From: Alnus glutinosa
Lineage: Eukaryota; Streptophyta; Magnoliopsida; Fagales; Betulaceae
NCBI RefSeq assembly: GCF_958979055.1
Contig: NC_084888.1
Coordinates: forward strand, 9,161,501 to 9,225,500
Direction of reading: 5' to 3'
Length of the DNA: 64,000 nucleotides
Below, in pieces: positions 58,601 to 64,000 of this stretch. Both the position numbers and the translations under genes were made by a program. Below the pieces are notes generated by a model, which was not told where the DNA came from, did not search any database, and saw only the letters and a list, made by a program, of their open reading frames with translations. How positions within the stretch are numbered: position 1 is the first letter of the stretch; each line of letters begins with the position of its first letter.

Positions 58601-58849
58601 CTTAATTGAATTCTCTTCTCCAATTTCTCAAAAAACATGCAAACTAGAGTTTTGAAACATCTAAACCTCTTTCTCAATTTTAATTAAGAGATCAAGAGTT
58701 GAAAATTTCTCATGTCTGTTTTATGGATAATTGACTCATTTTTATGCAAAAGGGAGGTAAGCTCTATCATGTTCAAGGTAAGCTCTATTCGGCCCAATCC
58801 TTGATTCGGTCCAAAAAAGTAATGTCACTTGATCATTATCAAACTAATT

Positions 58850-59520
58850 TTAAAGTTTAAAAGGCAACATTTGAACCCCCACAACTATCAAATTGTGACA
58901 ATTTAGTACATTCGTTAAGTTTTTCCATCTTTTTTGACTGAATTTAAGTATGTGCGTCACACATCACTTTTATCCTCGTAAACTACCAAAAATCCCGAGG
59001 GGGTAAAGTATTAAACATATAAAAATGAAAGAAAAGGTTTAAATACACAATATAAATAAATAAGAAAAATTTGGGAGTGGCTTACGACCAACTTGGAGAA
59101 GACTGAAGGCCAAACCACGGCCATCTGGGGGTGGTTGACCACCCCCGTTTGGCCATTTGGGGGTGACCAAACCACCCCTATGAGCCATGGAGTGGTTAAA
59201 CCACCCCTAGTTCGGCTAGAGGGGCCGGTTGAGCGAAAGAGGATAGCTCAACCACCTCCAAATTTTTCTATTTTTTATTTAATTGTTTTTTGTTTTTCTA
59301 TTTTCTATTTTCTATTTTCTATTTTTTATTTAACATTTTTTTTTTAACTTTATCCTCCGGTGCATTTTTGGAAGTTTAGGGGCTAAAAAATCACGTGTGA
59401 CACGCGTGACCTAACTTTTGTCTAAACATACGAAAAAATTTAACGGATGAGCTAAATTGTTAATTTGGTAGTATTTAGGATTTGAGTGACACTTTCTAAA
59501 CTATGAAAACTAAAATGCAT
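58850..59520. mobile_element. TIR element with GGGGTGG palindromes
   Basis: The outer arms are imperfectly inverted (AAATTGTGACAATTTAGTACATTCG and CGGATGAGCTAAATTGTTAATTTGG). The core carries repeated GGGGTGGTTGACCACCCC-type palindromes (59128-59210). A plus-strand frame at 59093-59347 is incidental. Ends approximate. Confidence 0.5.
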
Positions 59521-59540
59521 GCTAAAGTGGTAATACTTTG

Positions 59541-59851
59541 GGTCCATTTGGGTTTACGATTTAAAAAAGTGTGATTTCAAAATAACGATTTTAAAATGTG
59601 CGATTTAAAAAAAAAAAGATTTTTAAAAACGCAGTTAAGCATTTGGCAAAATCGCAGTTTGTCCTTTAAAATCGCAGGTTAGCCTTTTAAAATACTGCGT
59701 TTTAAAAAAAACACCATATTGCCTGCGATTTGAATAAGCTCTTTTCTGCGTTTTCAAATCGCTATTTTTTAAAAACGCAGTTTTCAAACAGTTCATTTTC
59801 TGCGATTTGGTTTAAAATCGTACTTTTTCTCTACGAAATCGTAATCTCAAA
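59541..59851. mobile_element. MITE-like element rich in AAAACGCAG/CTGCGATTT
   Basis: Begins GGGTCCATTTGGGTTTACGATTT and ends AAATCGTAATCTCAAACGCACTC, an imperfect inverted repeat. The interior is built of CTGCGATTT/AAATCGCAG words. No target-site duplication longer than TTT was seen. Confidence 0.6.
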
Positions 59852-60440
59852 CGCACTCTTTGAAAAGAGGAAGAGGTAAAATATATTTTCTCCTGTACAT
59901 AATTTTTGTAGTAGCTTATGAAACAACCTAGCTTTAATTAGTAATATGATTGCGTTGGTGCCCTAGATAGAACTCATGTTTGTGCATCTATATATTCCAA
60001 CTAAGATTCAAGCAAGGTTCCTGGTCGTAAAAAGGAACAACACAAAATGTCTTAACTGCCATTTCTTTGGACTTAAAATTCGTAAAAAAATAAATAAATA
60101 AATAAATAAATTATTAATTATATATGGTAATGTAAAAGCATTAATGATTTTCAGTACAAACCAAAATAATGAAAAATGTTTTTAGGATCATTTTTGAGGT
60201 GTTATCCAGATACTGAAATAACAATAATTTTTGCAGTACATCTAAATAAATGCAACCCTCTTAAAAACTCAACCCGATCATCCTTCCAACCACATCAATA
60301 CATAAATATAGAAGTTAGTTTGTTTATTTTCTCCTATTAAGAATTCAATCATTGTGCTTTTAAACAATTGATAATCAAAATTAATGTCCTCATCTGCATC
60401 CTCCTCTTGTTTCATATGGTTGCTTTGAGGATAAAGTATA

Positions 60441-60859
60441 TGTTACAAGAATGTGAGATTGATCGGGTAATTCTCCTTTCCAAAGGAAAAGAGACCGGAA
60501 TAAATCTCTTCTTCTTGCCCATCTTGAATAAAGAACGGGGATAATAAGAATTTTAAGAATTCCTAAGCTCTTCAAACAATAAGTTTAATTGATAAATTTT
60601 TGCATACTTCTTCATTGATTTGTTCTCCTTTAAATAGAGTACAATAACCAACTATAATAAGGAATACAAGTTGGGCTTGTATTAGGAAAAACAATACAAC
60701 TAGACTTAGGAAAATAAGGTAGAATCTGACTCCTTTTAAGAATAGATCAGAATCTTACATAAGATGGAATACTATCCTTATTAAATTTATAACCTAATGA
60801 CTGAAAATAGCCACCCTTAAACCTAGGTTGACGGTTGGAATTCTTCAATTCTTATAACA
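60441..60859 (-). mobile_element. probable solo copia LTR (419 bp, minus strand)
   Basis: On the minus strand it starts TGTTATAAGAATTG and ends TTCTTGTAACA (TG...CA), with a promoter-like CTCTATTTAAAGGAG in the middle. The flanking 5-bp sites GTATA (60436-60440) and GTATC (60860-60864) match at 4 of 5. Confidence 0.65.
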
Positions 60860-60864
60860 GTATC

Positions 60865-61760
60865 CAATCAAAACATTAAACATAAAAAATAAAAAAATAT
60901 GAATAAAATTGAATTTCGGTTTTTTTTTTTTTTTTAGAGTCTACAAAGATCAAACAACTTTTGAGAAAATTGGATTCAGATTCAGTGTACCCAATGCAAT
61001 ACATTTTTTTGCCTCCCAAATCGTACTAACAATTGACACTCCCCAAACTAGTCATTAAGAGTAATCCAACCACTCCTTTTAGTCAAAAATGATTCGCCCA
61101 CTTTAAACTACTTCCTTTACTATTGAAGACAGTCGAACACTTTCTTTTCTTTTCTTTTTTAAGCAAATAATTTTTTTTTTTTTTTCTCATATATTGTATC
61201 CATTGATATGATCTGACGCATTGCATCTTTACTTCATCGTACTTTGAGAACCGTACGAGAACGTCCTTAACCTGATTGCCTCGTGCTGTTCCGGCCTTGT
61301 AACACTGCCAGCTTCTAGTTCCCGACCAAACGCCACGTACCGGTTTTGAAAACAGCCACCCACGTTGGTCCAACAAAGTGCGCTCGGGCAACGGGCCCCA
61401 CGCGCACAGCTGGAGGCGCTTTTACGGACTGAAGCTCAGCCCAGGAGTTTGTGGATGAGAATTGAAGACCAACGTCAGACCGAAAAGAATTTAAAAGAAA
61501 AATGGGAAAAAGTGCAAGGTAGGGCGTTAAGCTGAATCAGCCACTATATCTTTGCCACTTGGCGTCATTCTGTGAGGCAGTGTACCCCTCGGGCGCTTGG
61601 CAGCCTCAAATAATAAAAAGCGAAAACCTTCCATTTTCTTAAAAGAAGAAAAATAAATCTGCAAAGAAAATATATTGTGGCTGAGATTGCTCCGTAGCCA
61701 CTAACAGTAAGTTTCTGGTGTTTTTTTTTTTTTTTTTTTTTTTTTTTGTAAGTAGTTTCT
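60865..61760 (+). promoter_or_regulatory. upstream region of LHY
   Basis: Non-coding. GC content rises from about 61230, with ACGT-core words at 61334 (CCACGTACC) and 61362 (CCCACGTTGG). These could be light or clock elements, but I saw no perfect CACGTG box and no evening element (AAAATATCT). A poly-T run is at 61721-61747. Confidence 0.4.
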
Positions 61761-62773
61761 GGTGTTTTAGGTCTCACGGGAACTCTCACTGCCTCCTCTT
61801 CTTCTTCTTCTTCCTTGTGTAGCTCACTATTTCTCCACCTCCCTCTCTCTCCGATAAATTTGATTGTTTCCGCTTGCCCGATCAAAGTTTGAGACATGCC
61901 GATCCACCATTGCCGAAAAACTATGGCTTCTCCGGCGATTCCCCTGTGAGTTCACTCCCTATGCGTGATCCGAGTCATGTCCTTGCCTCCAGAGTTCTTC
62001 TCCACCATGGCTTTCTCGGAAGGTACTGTTTCAAATTTCTAAGTCGATTTAACTTTTTACTCTTTGTTTGGTTGCCGAGAAATTACAGTAAAAGAAGTGA
62101 AAAAACGGAGACCGAGTTTTGCCTTTTTTTCTCTTTTGGATTTGAAAATCTCGCCTCAACTGAGTTGAATAGTTATGTTTGGCGGAGTTGAGGATTGAAA
62201 AATCTGACATTAGGAAGTCCACTTTCTTTTGCTTTTTCTTACGATTTCTTGGCAAGCAAACAGTTGATAACGTTACTGAAACAGTAGCGTACGCGTATTA
62301 AAGCATTATAGAGAGGTGGATAGGTTGATGTATACTGATTAAAGTTTGTTCCTTTTCTTTCTTACATTTCTAAAGGTTTTGGCGTCTTCGGGTTCGTTTT
62401 GGTGAGGATTCTGAATAAGGAATTTTCTTTTAGTACTTCTTTCGGAGAAGCGTCTCTCTCTCTGTACCGGTGGATTCTTAAAAAATTTAAAAGAATTATT
62501 TAAATATTCATTTATTTTACAGTATAGTACAAAGTGAAGTAGTTATGAATTGGAATGCTAAACTATGCGCGTACAATACAGAGGCGGATCTCTACCGATT
62601 ATTGTCAATTTTGTTTTTCTTTTGCAGTAGCATCAGCATATCAGCTTTTGTTATTGACGACGGTGGGTTTAGTATTTAGAGTATTGGAGGTGGCGAGAAA
62701 CCAATGAAGGTTTTCGTTTGTTCCGTTGCTCAGTAGAGGTTTGAAGCAGCCGCTAGCTGCCCCTGTCCGGTAA
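61760..62773 (+). other. LHY: LHY 5' leader exons
   Basis: A CT/CTT-rich leader around 61770-61860 is typical of a plant 5' UTR. A first non-coding exon appears to end at 62021 (GGAAG|GTACTG). A second begins at about 62629 (TTTTGCAG|TAGC) and runs into the start codon at 62774. Upstream ATGs (for example in the 61874-62191 frame and at 62705) could act as short upstream ORFs. Transcript limits are inferred. Confidence 0.55.
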
Positions 62774-64000
62774 TGGACACATACTCCTCTGGGGAAGAAC
62801 TGGTTACTAAGGTGATAGTGGTAGATAACTGGATGGGGATGATTTAACATTTGTTATTTTGACTGCTTGTTGAAATTGAAGTCATGTGTTAGAAGCTAAA
62901 CGTGTGAATTATGAATTTCTGTTAATGGTAGACAAGAAAACCATATACAATTACAAAGCAACGGGAGCGATGGACAGAGGAGGAGCATAATAGGTTTCTA
63001 GAAGCCTTGAAGCTTTATGGGCGAGCTTGGCAGCGGATCGAAGGTTTTACTTCCATCGTACCTTTAACTTTTTATTTATTTATTTTTATCTTTTCTCATT
63101 TCTGTACATATAGTCATGCAAATTGAATTGTGTGCAATTTATGGTGCAAACTTTGGATAATTGGAAAGATGTGTTGAGTTGAATCCCTTGGATATCTCCT
63201 GTTGGGAAATGCCATAAAATTCTATTGTTATGTATCTTTCTCTAAATTGGAGATCCGCTGCTGTTCTCCCTTCTGTGTTTTACTTGGTGGTGCGCAGAGC
63301 ATATAGGAACAAAGACTGCTGTGCAGATCAGAAGTCATGCACAGAAATTCTTTTCAAAGGTCAATCGCTACCTTCTCTCACCTTATGCTTGAAAAAAATG
63401 TATTTTGCCTGTTATGGACAATATTTATACTTCTGTTTACGGTTCCACTTCTGTCTTGAAGTACTGGTGATTGTTTTATTGTCATATTATATTCCATTTA
63501 GCTCAATTGTTGCGGATATAATTTTTTTGTGTTCTGATTTATCTATATAGTGCATTGAGAACTATTGCAGGTGTTTGTAAGGGGAAAAATTATGTTGTTC
63601 TTCTTACATATGCTTGTTATGTGTGATGGGACTCACGCGCACACACCATGTAAAGTTTAATTGTAAGAACAGAGTGGAGGGTTGTGGGTTTAAAGGCCTT
63701 TAGATGCATGTATAACTTACCAAAAAAAAAAAAAGAGGACATTGAGAATCTTTATATGTAAAAATACTACTTGCATGGACTTGGTCATAATGATAAACAA
63801 ATTTACCAACAGAAGTAGAGGCTGTATAAGTTCTTTCCAAGCTGCCTTTTCAGGACGAAGGGACCGGGACTAGTTCTCTTACAAAATTTCTCCTCAGCTC
63901 CCATCTGGCATGAAGAATTTCCCTCCCCTTAAATAGGTAGCAGCTTCCTCTGGAATAGTGTTTGGCGGGCTCAGGTTCCTTCGAGGGCAGCCTTTTTTGC
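62774..64000 (+). CDS. LHY: LHY/CCA1-type clock MYB transcription factor (5' part, runs off the window)
   Basis: Three coding exons are visible: 62774-62812 ([13 protein letters not shown]), 62932-63043 and 63298-63359, all GT-AG. They encode residues 1-71, containing the complete single MYB repeat of the LHY/CCA1 family: [19 protein letters not shown], the WT...W...I helices, and the diagnostic SHAQKFF motif at 63-69. LHY is a nuclear morning-phased repressor of the circadian clock that binds evening elements. The next coding exon (family-typical LEKEA...) is not in the window, and the following intron (from 63360) contains a LINE fragment at its visible end. No defects were seen. The choice of LHY over CCA1 rests on the MDTYSSGE N-terminus. 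Confidence 0.93.
63790..64000 (+). mobile_element. LINE fragment in an LHY intron (window edge)
   Basis: The last ~70 bases encode [20 protein letters not shown], matching the zinc-binding reverse-transcriptase tail region (zf-RVT) of plant L1 elements. The left border is uncertain and the right border is outside the window. Confidence 0.6.

Noticed and set aside
61565-61897. 110-codon minus-strand frame upstream of LHY
   Set aside because: Lys/Glu-rich translation of CTT and poly-T runs in the LHY leader; no protein-like features.

Overview
This is plant nuclear DNA, most likely from a woody eudicot. The evidence is intron-rich genes with plant splice sites, three clearly plant genes (CURT1B-type thylakoid protein, DMR6-like oxygenase, LHY-type clock MYB), AT-rich spacers, and many plant transposon classes (Ty1/copia, Ty3/gypsy Tat, hAT, Mutator-like and Tourist-like MITEs, CACTA, L1, SINE). 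I cannot fix the species; an order such as Fagales would only be a guess.

Layout. 1-3.4 kb: spacer with an LTR-like remnant and a small hAT-type insertion. 3.4-4.6 kb (+): a complete six-exon CURT1B gene. 5.7-45.8 kb (-): five tandem copies of a caffeic-acid-O-methyltransferase-like (COMT-like) gene, called A to E here, in units that share flanks and introns. A (5.7-10.0) and B (11.0-14.2) are open but have lost the catalytic His and a catalytic Glu. C (16.1-17.0) has lost exon 1 and has a frameshift. D (29.1-30.5) is intact with all catalytic residues. E (42.9-45.7) has a frameshift at the end of exon 1. Between C and D lies a 5'-truncated Tat-lineage Ty3/gypsy element with a 2-kb tandem array and an antisense coiled-coil ORF. 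Between D and E lie a nearly complete Ty1/copia element (32.37-38.09) and a nest of hAT and Mutator-like elements (39.0-41.6). 48.9-55.0 kb (-): a four-exon DMR6-like 2-oxoglutarate oxygenase with one GC-AG intron and TE-filled introns. 55-61.7 kb: TE-rich spacer. 61.8-64 kb (+): the 5' part of an LHY gene running off the window.

The genes do not form an operon. The shared theme is local duplication and decay. One OMT copy (D) looks like a working class II plant O-methyltransferase, two copies (A, B) look like pseudoenzymes with intact SAM-binding and dimerisation regions, and two are broken. Because units D and E share several kb of flanking DNA, each serves as an empty-site control for insertions in the other. 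This gives well-supported boundaries and target-site duplications for several elements.

All exon coordinates were derived by eye from splice signals, reading frame and knowledge of each family. No alignment or database search was run.
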